Shown: positions 9,194 to 18,247 of the stretch, one piece after another
How positions within the stretch are numbered: the first letter of the stretch is position 1
Layout of the letters: each line of letters starts with the position of its first letter
From: an uncultured Caulobacter sp.
GTDB lineage: Bacteria > Pseudomonadota > Alphaproteobacteria > Caulobacterales > Caulobacteraceae
Length of the DNA stretch: 33,244 bases
Assembly: GCA_936942565.1 (NCBI GenBank)
Contig: CAKZJK010000096.1
Location: 1 to 33,244 of the forward strand
Direction of reading: 5' to 3'
The notes under the pieces: generated by a model
What the model saw: the letters and a program-made list of their open reading frames with translations, nothing else
Database searches by the model: none
What the model was told of the DNA's origin: nothing
Translations under genes and position numbers: made by a program

Positions 9194-10767
9194 TGCGCGG
9201 CCTCGGCGGCGTTGGTCTGGCGAGTGTTCTCGCGCTGACGGCGGCTTGCGCCGATCAGCCGAGAGCGCCGTCGCGGGCCCTTGCCGCCGAGGCCGCCGTC
9301 GACGCCTGCGTCGCGCTGCGCGACTTCAAGGGACGGGGCGTTTCGGTGACGGCGGCCACCGCCGTGACGCCCAACCCGACCTGGCTGGCGCCGGCCCAGA
9401 GCTTCTACAAAGGTAAGGCGTCCAAGCCCTTTTGCCGGGTTGAGGGCGTGATCGCGGGGCGGGTCGGCTTCGAGCTTTGGCTGCCGGCGCCCGAAGCCTG
9501 GAACCGCCGCCTGTTGGGCGCCGGGGTCGGCGGAGACGCCGGGATCTACAACTACGCCGACCTGGGGCGCGGCGTGGACGCGGGCTTCGCGGCCGTCACC
9601 ACCGACAGCGGCCATAAGGCGACCAACGCCCACTGGATGCTCGATCGCGACGCGGTCGACGACTACACCCACCGCGCCCAGCACCTGACCAACCAGGCGG
9701 CTCGCGCCTTGATCCAGGCCTACTATCGTCGCCCCCCGGCCTACGCCTATTTCCTGGGATGCTCCGGGGGCGGCCGTCAGGCGCTGAAGGAAGTTCAGGA
9801 CTATCCCGGCGACTATGACGGCGTCGTGGCCGGCGCGCCGGGCCCCAACATGCCGCCGCTTTCGGCTCGGATGATGTGGCAAGGCCTGCGCGCCCAGCGC
9901 GATCCGGCGGGGGCGATGACCGACTCCGACTGGTCCCTGGTCGCCAAGTCGGCCGTTCAGGCTTGCGACCTCGATGACGGACTGGCCGACGGCCTCGTTT
10001 CAAACCCCTCCACCTGTCGCTTCGACCCGGCGTCGCTGCTCTGCCGATCCGGCGGCGCCGAAGCCTGCCTGACGCCGGCCAAGCTGGCCACCGTCCGCGC
10101 GACCTACGCGCCGCTCCGCGACGAGACCGGCGAAGCGGTCGACACCGGGATGTTTCCCGGCGTGCGCACCCGGCCTGGACCGCCATCGCCTCTGTTGCGG
10201 GCGATGTTCGCGGACGGCGCCCACGGCGATCCGAACTGGAACGCGGAGACCTTCACGATCGCCGGCGATTTGGCCCTGGCGAAACAGCGCCTGGGAAACC
10301 TCTGGACCAACAAGACCGACCTGAGCGCGTTCAAGGCCGGGGGCGGAAAGCTCTTGATCTATCAGGGTTGGCTCGACCCCTCGGTGATCGCTCAGCAGAG
10401 CCTGGAATATTACGCCAGCGTCGAGGCGCGCATGGGCGGACCGGCCAGGACGCGTTCGTTCGCCCGCCTGATGATGGCGCCGGGCGTCTATCACTGCCAA
10501 GGCGGGACCGGACCCGATCGGTTCGGTGGTTCGGCCTCTCCCGAGCCGATCGGCGACGCCGATCACGACGTGCTCGGCGCCATGGTGGCCTGGGTCGAGA
10601 CGGGCAGGGCGCCCGAGCGAGTCATCGCCAGCCAGGTCGAAGACGGTCGCGTGATCCGCCAGCGGCCGCTCTGTGTCTGGCCCAAGCAAGTGATCTATCA
10701 AGGCGGCGACCCGAACAACGCCGGGAGCTTCCGGTGCGGCCCGCCGACCAAGCCTGGGAACCCGTGA
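9187..10767 (+). CDS. Tannase/feruloyl esterase family alpha/beta hydrolase
   Basis: Lipoprotein-like N-terminus; FLGCSGGGRQALKEVQDYPGDYDGVVAGAPG nucleophile elbow of the tannase family. Confidence 0.93.
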   Translation: MVMRGLGGVGLASVLALTAACADQPRAPSRALAAEAAVDACVALRDFKGRGVSVTAATAVTPNPTWLAPAQSFYKGKASKPFCRVEGVIAGRVGFELWLPAPEAWNRRLLGAGVGGDAGIYNYADLGRGVDAGFAAVTTDSGHKATNAHWMLDRDAVDDYTHRAQHLTNQAARALIQAYYRRPPAYAYFLGCSGGGRQALKEVQDYPGDYDGVVAGAPGPNMPPLSARMMWQGLRAQRDPAGAMTDSDWSLVAKSAVQACDLDDGLADGLVSNPSTCRFDPASLLCRSGGAEACLTPAKLATVRATYAPLRDETGEAVDTGMFPGVRTRPGPPSPLLRAMFADGAHGDPNWNAETFTIAGDLALAKQRLGNLWTNKTDLSAFKAGGGKLLIYQGWLDPSVIAQQSLEYYASVEARMGGPARTRSFARLMMAPGVYHCQGGTGPDRFGGSASPEPIGDADHDVLGAMVAWVETGRAPERVIASQVEDGRVIRQRPLCVWPKQVIYQGGDPNNAGSFRCGPPTKPGNP

Positions 10768-12095
10768 TGCGCGTACCGCTTGTCTCCGTCCTCGCCGCGG
10801 CGTTGATCGCCAGCGCCGCCTCCGCCGAGGAGACGCGCGGCCCGTTGCCCGGCGGGGGCGATTGGGTTGTCGAGGCGCCGGGCAACTGGAACGGCACGGT
10901 CCTGCTCTACAGCCACGGCTATTCGCCCGTGTTGCGCCCGGCCGAAAGCGCGCCGAGGGGGCAGCGCGAAGCCTATCTCGCGCAAGGCTACGGACTGGCC
11001 GCCTCGTCCTATTCACAAGCTGGCTGGGCGCTGGAGCAGGCCCAGGTCGATCAATGGACCGCGCTCGACGCGTTCGTGGCCCGCTACGGAAAGCCCAAGC
11101 GGGTGATCGCCTGGGGCGACTCCATGGGCGGGCTGACGAGCATCGCGCTGGTCGAGCGACATCCCGAGCGGCTGGATGGGGCGCTTGCGATGTGCGGTTC
11201 GGTGTCGGGCGTCCTGGGCATGATGAACACCGCCCTGGATGGCGCCTTCGCCTTCAAGACCTTGCTGGAGCCTGGCCCGGATTTGCGGCTGGTCGGGATC
11301 ACCGATGATCGCGCCAACGGCGCGGCCGCCCAGGCGGCGCTGAACGAGGCGATGAAGACGCCTCGCGGCCGCGCCCGCGTGGCGCTGGCCGGCGCGCTCG
11401 CCCAACTGCCCGGCTGGACCGATCCGGCTTCGCCCAAGCCGGCGGAGGACGATTACGAGTCCCAACTTGATCAGCAGGCCAAGGCCTTCGTGATGGGCGT
11501 CTTTCTGCCCCGCGCCGATCAGGAGCGCCGGGCGGGCGGGGTGTTCTCCTGGAACACGGGGATCGACTACGCCCGGCAACTGCGGATCAGCGGACGTCGG
11601 CCGGCGGTCGAGGCGCTGTACAAGAAGGCCGGCCTCGACCTCGCCGATGATCTGGCGATCCTCGCCAAGGCTCCGCGGATCGCCGCCCAGCCCGGGGCGG
11701 TCGCCTACATGGCCGCCAATTACACGATCAGCGGCGACCTTCGCCGACCGCTGATGACGGTCCACAACATCGGCGACGGCATGACGGTGGTCAGCGCCAA
11801 CGCCGCCTACGCGTCGGCGGTCAAGGCGCGTGGGCGCTCGGCCAACCTGGCCCAGGGCTTCATCGACAGCGCCGGACACTGTCTGTTCAGCGCGGGCGAG
11901 CGCCTGGCGGCGATCCACGCTCTGGAGGCTCGGATCGACACGGGGCGATGGAACGCGGCTCCGGCCACGCTCAATCGCCGCGCCGCGCGAGCCGGTGACC
12001 CCCAGGGGCGTTTCATCGCCTTCAGTCCCCCAGCGTTCGCGCGACCGTGCGCGCGCGGCGGCGCGTGCGTCGGCGCGCCGATCAGACCCAAGTAG
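10767..12095 (+). CDS. Secreted alpha/beta hydrolase
   Basis: ATG overlaps the previous stop (TGATG); signal peptide, VLLYSHGYSPV, WGDSMGG (GxSxG), late DSAGHC histidine. Confidence 0.85.
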   Translation: MRVPLVSVLAAALIASAASAEETRGPLPGGGDWVVEAPGNWNGTVLLYSHGYSPVLRPAESAPRGQREAYLAQGYGLAASSYSQAGWALEQAQVDQWTALDAFVARYGKPKRVIAWGDSMGGLTSIALVERHPERLDGALAMCGSVSGVLGMMNTALDGAFAFKTLLEPGPDLRLVGITDDRANGAAAQAALNEAMKTPRGRARVALAGALAQLPGWTDPASPKPAEDDYESQLDQQAKAFVMGVFLPRADQERRAGGVFSWNTGIDYARQLRISGRRPAVEALYKKAGLDLADDLAILAKAPRIAAQPGAVAYMAANYTISGDLRRPLMTVHNIGDGMTVVSANAAYASAVKARGRSANLAQGFIDSAGHCLFSAGERLAAIHALEARIDTGRWNAAPATLNRRAARAGDPQGRFIAFSPPAFARPCARGGACVGAPIRPK

Positions 12096-12103
12096 GAGCG
12101 TTC

Positions 12104-13303
12104 ATGTCCAAGCCTCTCCAACAGGATTTCGACGCGCTCGCGCCCGAGACCTTCGACAGTCCCTACGCCGTCTACGCGGACCTGCGGGCCAGGTGCCCTG
12201 TCGCCCATAGCGACGCCTGGGGCGGGTTCTGGGCGCTGATGGGCTATGAGGACGTGCGACGCGTGGCGGGAGATTCGACGGGATTCATCACGTCCGTGCA
12301 GAACGTCGTGCCGAAGGTCGCGTTCACCGGCCGCCGGCCGCCGCTTCATCTGGATCCGCCCGAGCACACGCCTTACCGCGCCGCGCTCAATCCGTTGTTC
12401 AACGCCGCCCGGATGGCGTCGCTCGAGGCGCCGACGCGGCGCATCGTGGTCGATTTGCTGGAGCCGCTGCTGGCCAAGGGGGAGGGGGATATCTGCGCCG
12501 ATTTCTCGAGCCACCTGCCGATCCAGGTCTTCGCCCATTGGATGAACATCGCCGACGAGCAGGCCAGGGTGCTGAGCGAGGTGGGGCGCGACTACAATAT
12601 CGCCGTCCAAGCCAATATCGACGACATCGTCAAAGCCGCCAGCCTGCAACTCTACGACATGGCCAAGGCGGTGGTCGAAGACCGTAAGGCGAAGCCCTTG
12701 GACCCCGCCACCGACGCCACGAGCGCATTGCTCGCCGTCCGGTACCAAGGACAGCCGCTGCCCGAGGCAATGATCATCGGGACGATCCGGCAGGTGCTCG
12801 TGGTCGGCATCATCGCCCCCACGGTGATGATCGGCAGCATCGCCGTCCACCTGTCGCGCGACCAGGCCCTGCAAGCCAGGCTCCGGACCGAACCCGCGCT
12901 CATTCCGGCGGCGGTCGAGGAGTTCCTGCGGCTCTATACGCCTTACCGGGGGTTCGCCCGCACCGCGGTCGGCGATGTGGAAATCGGCGGCCGCGCCATC
13001 GCGGCCGGCGAGCCGATCGCGCTGGTCTACGCCTCGGCCAACCGCGACGAGACCAAGTTCGAGAACGCCGACCAGTTCGTGCTCGATCGGCCCAATATCG
13101 GTGAACACCTGGCCTTCGGACGCGGCGCCCATAATTGTCCCGGCGCGCCGCTGGCGCGGCTGCAACTTCGCGTCGCGCTGGAGGAATTGCTGGCCCGCAC
13201 CGAAGGCTTCGACCTGAATGGCGAGATCCGCCCGACCCGCTTCCCGGAGATCGGCGTCCTGTCCGCGCCCATGGTCTTCACCCGATCGGAGGCCGCCCGA
13301 TAA
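12104..13303 (+). CDS. Cytochrome P450
   Basis: Heme motif FGRGAHNCPG, EEFLR (ExxR), PPEHTPYR. Confidence 0.96.
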   Translation: MSKPLQQDFDALAPETFDSPYAVYADLRARCPVAHSDAWGGFWALMGYEDVRRVAGDSTGFITSVQNVVPKVAFTGRRPPLHLDPPEHTPYRAALNPLFNAARMASLEAPTRRIVVDLLEPLLAKGEGDICADFSSHLPIQVFAHWMNIADEQARVLSEVGRDYNIAVQANIDDIVKAASLQLYDMAKAVVEDRKAKPLDPATDATSALLAVRYQGQPLPEAMIIGTIRQVLVVGIIAPTVMIGSIAVHLSRDQALQARLRTEPALIPAAVEEFLRLYTPYRGFARTAVGDVEIGGRAIAAGEPIALVYASANRDETKFENADQFVLDRPNIGEHLAFGRGAHNCPGAPLARLQLRVALEELLARTEGFDLNGEIRPTRFPEIGVLSAPMVFTRSEAAR

Positions 13304-13398
13304 GGCCGTGATGCTGAGGAAGGTCCCGGCTTGGCCGAGGGGGCCGCTCCCCCCGCACCGCGTCCATCCTCGCGGACGGCGACCGTGCGTCGAGGGAC

Positions 13399-13449
13399 TT
13401 GGAGCGGGCGGGGGGAATCGAACCCCCGACATTCAGCTTGGGAAGCTGA
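13399..13449. repeat. attL: 51-bp direct repeat, 3' fragment of tRNA-Gly
   Basis: ttggagcgggcggggggaatcgaacccccgacattcagcttgggaagctga, identical to 30750-30800. Confidence 0.93.
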
Positions 13450-13575
13450 AAAAATCGAGGTTTCATGGCGTCGCGCAACGTTGCTAGCTGTCGCCAGGCT
13501 CAAATAACCTATTGCAATAAAAGCATTTTCGTAGATGTCATCCAGTGCGGGCCGTTGCGGTGAGTTTCAGCTCTC

Positions 13576-13599
13576 CGGGACAACGCCGGGACAACGGCG
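13576..13599. repeat. Tandem CGGGACAACG pair (11-bp period), left-end candidate integrase arm site
   Basis: cgggacaacg-c-cgggacaacg-gcg; matched by the pair at 30673-30696 near the right end. Confidence 0.5.
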
Positions 13600-13632
13600 C
13601 CGCATTTCGTTCTGGATCGCGTCGAGAAGCCC

Positions 13633-14967
13633 ATGCCCAACCTTACCCAAAAGCTCATCGAGAGCCTGAAGGCCACGGACAAGATCCAGAGCCTTCCGGA
13701 CAGCGCGATGAAGGGGCTTGAGCTCTACGTCACCAAGACGGGCGTGAAGACGTTCTCGGTTCGCTACACCCTTCCCGACGGAACACGTCGGCGCATGACG
13801 CTGGGGCGCTGGCCGGTCCTCACCCTGGTGGACGCCAGGGAGATGACTCTCGACATCCTCAATCAGGTAGCCAAGGGCAAGGATCCAGCCGTTGCCAAGA
13901 AGGTTGGCTCGGCCGAGGCGCGGGCCAATCAGGTGAAGACCGTTCGTGACCTCGGTGAGGCTCTGATCCAGGCATCGACGCTCAAGGGCGTGCGTCCTTC
14001 GACGCTCACCTATTGGAGCTGGTTGATGAAGAAGCACATCAACCCGCGCGTTGGAGACCTCCGGACCACCGACCTGACCTCGAAGCTGTTGCGTCCCGTT
14101 TTGCGGGAGATCGGAGCGGACGCCGGGCCGGTCACCTCGAACCGGACGCTCACGGTCCTCAAGCGAATGTACAACTTCGCGGTCGATGAGGAGCTTCTAG
14201 AGGTGAGCCCCATCGCCAAGGTGAAGTTCGCCTTCAACGAAACGAGCCGTGACCGGGTCATCTCGGAAAGCGAACTGGCCGCCATCTGGCGCATCCTCGA
14301 ACTGTCGAAGAACCCATCCCGGAATGGAGACCCTGAGCGGGATGGTCTCGGGGTTTCGGCGGCGATGGCGCTGGCGATCCAGCTTTGCGCCTTCACCTGT
14401 CAGCGCGGAAGCGAGGTGATCGGCATCCGCTGGGGCGAGGTCGATCTTGAGGCGCGGGCGTGGGTGCTTCCAGCGGCGCGGTCGAAATCCAAGAGGGAGA
14501 ACGTGGTGCCGCTGAGTGATAGCGCCCTCGCGGCCATCCGGGATGCCTACAGGCTTGCGGAAGCTCGATATGGGCGTTCGCTTCTCGCTGGTGACGCCTT
14601 GTTTCCGTCGCCGCGTAGCCGTCGATCACCGGCGGAAGCGCAGGCAGGTACGGACATTCCGCCTGTCGAGCGGCTTAGCCTCAATCGCGCCATGGCGAGA
14701 CTGACGCAAGCTGCCGGCGTAACCAATGCGACGGTTCATGACCTGCGCCGGACCGGCGCGACTATGATGGCATCGGAAAAAATCGGCGCGCTTGGCGAGA
14801 TTGTCTCACGAATTCTCAACCACAGTGCGGCTGGGTACGGAGTGACCGGGATCTACAACCGCTACGGTTATATCGCTGAGAAGCGCTCTGCGCTTCAGGC
14901 GTGGTGTAAACTGATTGAGCAATTCGCAGATCTGGATAATGACGAACCGAAATCCCGCCATTCATAA
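13633..14967 (+). CDS. int: Tyrosine recombinase / P4-type integrase
   Basis: DUF4102-like N-terminus (LELYVTKTGVKTFSVRYTLPDGTRRRMTLGRWP); catalytic region QLCAFTCQRGSEVIGIRWGEVD…VHDLRRTGATMM…ILNH…GVTGIYNRYGY; adjacent to attL. Confidence 0.95.
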   Translation: MPNLTQKLIESLKATDKIQSLPDSAMKGLELYVTKTGVKTFSVRYTLPDGTRRRMTLGRWPVLTLVDAREMTLDILNQVAKGKDPAVAKKVGSAEARANQVKTVRDLGEALIQASTLKGVRPSTLTYWSWLMKKHINPRVGDLRTTDLTSKLLRPVLREIGADAGPVTSNRTLTVLKRMYNFAVDEELLEVSPIAKVKFAFNETSRDRVISESELAAIWRILELSKNPSRNGDPERDGLGVSAAMALAIQLCAFTCQRGSEVIGIRWGEVDLEARAWVLPAARSKSKRENVVPLSDSALAAIRDAYRLAEARYGRSLLAGDALFPSPRSRRSPAEAQAGTDIPPVERLSLNRAMARLTQAAGVTNATVHDLRRTGATMMASEKIGALGEIVSRILNHSAAGYGVTGIYNRYGYIAEKRSALQAWCKLIEQFADLDNDEPKSRHS

Positions 14968-15997
14968 TCGCTACGCGGATAGCGAAGATGTTATAAACAT
15001 TGATGTTGCGTTCAAGATATTTGCAACTGGGTCGTCATATATTGATCTAGAAGAATATCTTGGCGTTGAAAATGTATCATATATCAGGGGTATTCTGAAA
15101 AAGAACTATTTCGTGAATTTGTACTCAAACTATGGATACATACTGGCGTTTTTGGTTGCTATATTTGCATTGATATTAATTTTGCGGGGCGGCGATTATG
15201 AGGTTATCTATCTATTTTCGCTCGCTTCTCTAGCTGTGGTTTTTGCTGTTGCGATATGCATACAGATCTTTCCGCAGTTTCCGGCCGATGATGATCTTGT
15301 GAGCCAAAGCCCGCCAGCTAAGCGTGGCGCGATGTCTGTCTTAATTGAATTCAAGACGTTGCTGGCGAATGGAAGTGTTCTTGTTTACGAGAAAAGCGAC
15401 AAGAACGTAAAAAATATAAGAAAAATAAGGAATTCGGATCGGTTTAAACAAGAATGTGGAGTGGTTTGGATAATAAAATCTATGTTTCCTGGCTTGCCGA
15501 TTAAAACCCTCTTTGGAAAATTTATTGAGGGAAAGCTGGTGGTGCGCCGTGATGATGTAGTGCATAGGGTTGAAAATATAAAAAGTGTTTATGGTGATGA
15601 TTACAGCATTTTATTGAGGGCGGTTTCGAACCCAAGGCAGATAAAATTGTTCAATTCTGCTGAAATTGATGCGCTGGAGAGAATATTCTCAAAGGTGGAT
15701 CTCATGGATAATCCATCTGTGGTCATATTTAAGATATATCGGATGCACCTTCATTTGAGATCTCAAAATAAGCGGTACTCTGCTGCGGATATTGGTGCGG
15801 CTTGTGATTACGACCCCGCGAGGGTCGAGAAGGTTCTTCGGGGTAAATATCCCGCTCTCTCGAGAAGGTTGAAGCAGGCCGTCGAGCGAGCTTCCGTTCC
15901 ACCTCAAACCGCTCCACGGCTTGGTTCGGGGGGGCGACCTCCTCAACCAGGGGGCCAGAGCCACTATCCGGTTAAGGCGTGTTTGCATCGTCGCTGA
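14939..15997 (+). CDS. Unknown AT-rich protein with two predicted TM helices
   Basis: Hydrophobic YILAFLVAIFALILIL and VIYLFSLASLAVVFAVAICIQIF; low GC over about 14.95-15.8 kb; overlaps the int 3' end. Confidence 0.6.
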   Translation: MTNRNPAIHNRYADSEDVINIDVAFKIFATGSSYIDLEEYLGVENVSYIRGILKKNYFVNLYSNYGYILAFLVAIFALILILRGGDYEVIYLFSLASLAVVFAVAICIQIFPQFPADDDLVSQSPPAKRGAMSVLIEFKTLLANGSVLVYEKSDKNVKNIRKIRNSDRFKQECGVVWIIKSMFPGLPIKTLFGKFIEGKLVVRRDDVVHRVENIKSVYGDDYSILLRAVSNPRQIKLFNSAEIDALERIFSKVDLMDNPSVVIFKIYRMHLHLRSQNKRYSAADIGAACDYDPARVEKVLRGKYPALSRRLKQAVERASVPPQTAPRLGSGGRPPQPGGQSHYPVKACLHRR

Positions 15998-16103
15998 CGG
16001 GAGGAGAGCTCCGCGTGTCAGGCGGGGGCAATCCTGGAACCGATCGAGGCCCATGAGCAGCCGCTCAACATCATCATAGATGGGTGGAATGCGGTCCTTA
16101 TGG

Positions 16104-16313
16104 CTAGTCGCCAAAGGCCTCTGCATCAAACGGGATGGATGGACCTAGCGCTGTAGCGAACTTTTCACCCAAGCAAACGGAATGGGCGAATAGCTCTTGG
16201 GCTGGTGGATCTTTACTAACCCACATCGCCACCAATGCGATGGAAACCGCGCCGATATCGGACTCGGGGATCGCCTGTTCGCAGAAACAACAGATCGCCA
16301 AAGCGCCCTCCAT
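16104..16313 (-). CDS. Small protein with CxxC…HSxC candidate zinc site
   Basis: MEGALAICCFCEQAIPESDIGAVSIALVAMW…QELFAHSVCLGEKFATAL…PFDAEAFGD. Confidence 0.5.
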   Translation of the reverse strand: MEGALAICCFCEQAIPESDIGAVSIALVAMWVSKDPPAQELFAHSVCLGEKFATALGPSIPFDAEAFGD

Positions 16314-16419
16314 GGATCGGGGCAACCTGTCATTCGCGAGCCGTAGCTGCAATGTCCGTCTAGGGTAGTGAGCCGAACTTCGGGTTGAGCATAGCTAATG
16401 CGGCGGCCTATCATCGGGC

Positions 16420-16890
16420 ATGGCTGACGTGGTGGAAATTACGATCCAGGCGAGCGGGGCCGGCTGGGCGGACTACGTGCTGGTCCTTGGTTCTCAAACC
16501 TTCAGCATGGATGGCGTGAGCTATTGTTCCGACGCGCTGGGGGATCTGCTGCGTGCGGCATTGCAACTGGCGGCGGGCGGCCGCGAAGCGAACTGCGCCT
16601 TTGATCGCGAGCCCTACGAGTGGCGGCTGAACCTCCAAGTCGACGTGGACCCTGAGCGTCTGTTTCTGCGCGTTTTGGAGTTTCCGGATTTTCAGAAGCA
16701 ATCTCCGACTGAGACGGGAGAGGTCTGCTTTCGAGGTGAGTGCGGGACGCGTGATTTCACCTTGGCCGTTGAGCGCGCGGCAGTCGCCCTGCTCAATGAA
16801 AAGGGCGATGCTGGCTACCGCGATTGGTGGAACATGCCATTTCCAAGCGCCGCTCTGAGAGCGCTCCAAGCCGCCCATGCTGGCGACTGA
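16420..16890 (+). CDS. Hypothetical protein (immunity-protein-like size and composition)
   Basis: Coherent acidic 156-aa ORF; no recognised motif. Confidence 0.6.
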   Translation: MADVVEITIQASGAGWADYVLVLGSQTFSMDGVSYCSDALGDLLRAALQLAAGGREANCAFDREPYEWRLNLQVDVDPERLFLRVLEFPDFQKQSPTETGEVCFRGECGTRDFTLAVERAAVALLNEKGDAGYRDWWNMPFPSAALRALQAAHAGD

Positions 16891-16950
16891 TATGGGTGGG
16901 AAGCCGCCACGGGATAGCGCCGCTTCCTGGAACGGGTTACCGATGGCGAC

Positions 16951-17970
16951 ATGCTCTCCAGGTTGATCAGCCTTATCTTTCACAGAACGAAAGCTCCCGC
17001 CCGGGAGGACGATTTCGATGTAGACGCATTCATTGCCTCTACCTCGCCGCTGACATGGGAAGACGTGTCCCGAAAACTAGCGGCTCTATCCCGCGCGCGT
17101 CCCGAGGATGTCATCCATGTCGGGCCAGAACTCTGCGCGCCCCTTTTCCGCCAGTATACCGACGCGCGACCCCGTGCGATGGCGCTAATGCGCCAGCATC
17201 CTCGCCTTGCCTGGCTGCTGATTTTCCACTCGAACGGAAGAGTTCGCGAGCCTGCGCTGCGAGCGCTGACCGAGCCGCCCGCGACGGCTTCGGAGTTCAT
17301 CGCCATCACCCTACGGCTCAACGATTGGGTTTCGGTCGTTCGAGCCTCAGCGCGCGAAGCGGCATCCCGGCTTTTTCCGCTCACCTCTCCCGACGTCGTG
17401 GCCGCCGCTGCGCCATATCTCTTAGCCCGGCGCTTCATGTGGACCCGTTGGGACGATGAATCCGGCGTCCTGGACGACGCGCTGGCGAGACCCGATGTCG
17501 CCGAGCACCTCAGTGGGAGCATAGGTGAGCTCAGAACTGGCCCAGGCGGGAGCATCTTGAGAATGGCCGCTCGATTTCCGTCGCTAGATCCTTACCTGCC
17601 AGACTTGGTCCGGCACGCGCGACATCCGTCGGTAAGAGCGGTGGCTCTCGATATGCTCGTCTCCGGCCAAGCTCGCTGGACGACCGGTTTTGATTGGGCA
17701 TGGGTCGACAAGACGTATGGAATCCGGAAGCGAGTAGCGGTGACCGCTACCCGGCCCCTCAGCCGAACCCACGACGTCGAAACCTTGATCCGCGATGCGC
17801 TCACGGATCGCTTTGCGGCGGTTCGTAAGGTCGCCGCCGATGCCCTCTACGAAAAACGGGGGACCATCGGCGACGCCTTGATGCTCGCCAGATCGATGCT
17901 CGGCGATCCAAGCCGCGCGGTAAGAGAGCGAGCGGAGTTTCTCGTCCGTCGCCTTTCGGAAGCACACTAG
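16951..17970 (+). CDS. HEAT-repeat-like protein
   Basis: Repeated helical units: NGRVREPALRAL, DWVSVVRASAREAASRLF, HPSVRAVALDMLV, DRFAAVRKVAADALYE, DPSRAVRERAEFLVRRL. Confidence 0.7.
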   Translation: MLSRLISLIFHRTKAPAREDDFDVDAFIASTSPLTWEDVSRKLAALSRARPEDVIHVGPELCAPLFRQYTDARPRAMALMRQHPRLAWLLIFHSNGRVREPALRALTEPPATASEFIAITLRLNDWVSVVRASAREAASRLFPLTSPDVVAAAAPYLLARRFMWTRWDDESGVLDDALARPDVAEHLSGSIGELRTGPGGSILRMAARFPSLDPYLPDLVRHARHPSVRAVALDMLVSGQARWTTGFDWAWVDKTYGIRKRVAVTATRPLSRTHDVETLIRDALTDRFAAVRKVAADALYEKRGTIGDALMLARSMLGDPSRAVRERAEFLVRRLSEAH

Positions 17971-18247
17971 ACGTCCGTTCAGGGTCGAAAGCGGGAAATG
18001 ATACCTGGCCTGGAAGTTGACCTTCAACGTGTCCAACCGCATCGCGCGGACTGACCAGCAAGTTTGGTGTTGGCCGTCCAGTCGGCTGCCGCGGTGTGGT
18101 AAGTCATTGAATTTAAAGAAAGTCCGTTTTTGTCCGGAATGAAGCAGGGGAATCTGCCTCGATCCGGAGAAGTCTGACTTAATCCCCTAGCGGCTCCTAT
18201 CCAGCACGTGACCCTCGTCGCACCCACTAGCGACATCAGGTCACCAC

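Noticed and set aside
11807-13432. 541-aa minus ORF starting MSGVRFPPPAPS (and the similar N-terminus of ORF 29614..30783)
   Set aside because: The MSGVRFPPPAP start is just translation of the antisense tRNA/att sequence; the first ORF is a P450 shadow, and the second has its real start at 30510.
13399-13449. Possible second tRNA-Gly
   Set aside because: Only the 3' portion is present; the D-arm and 5' acceptor strand are absent, so it is an att remnant.
15880-16020. Sequence ccaccaggg-like stretch (cctcaaccagggggccagagccactatccggttaa) as a transposon end
   Set aside because: It looks IS-end-like, but no matching partner repeat or transposase was found in the window.
15689-16129. 146-aa minus-strand ORF
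   Set aside because: Overlaps the AT-rich ORF's 3' end, no coherent protein features; probably spurious.
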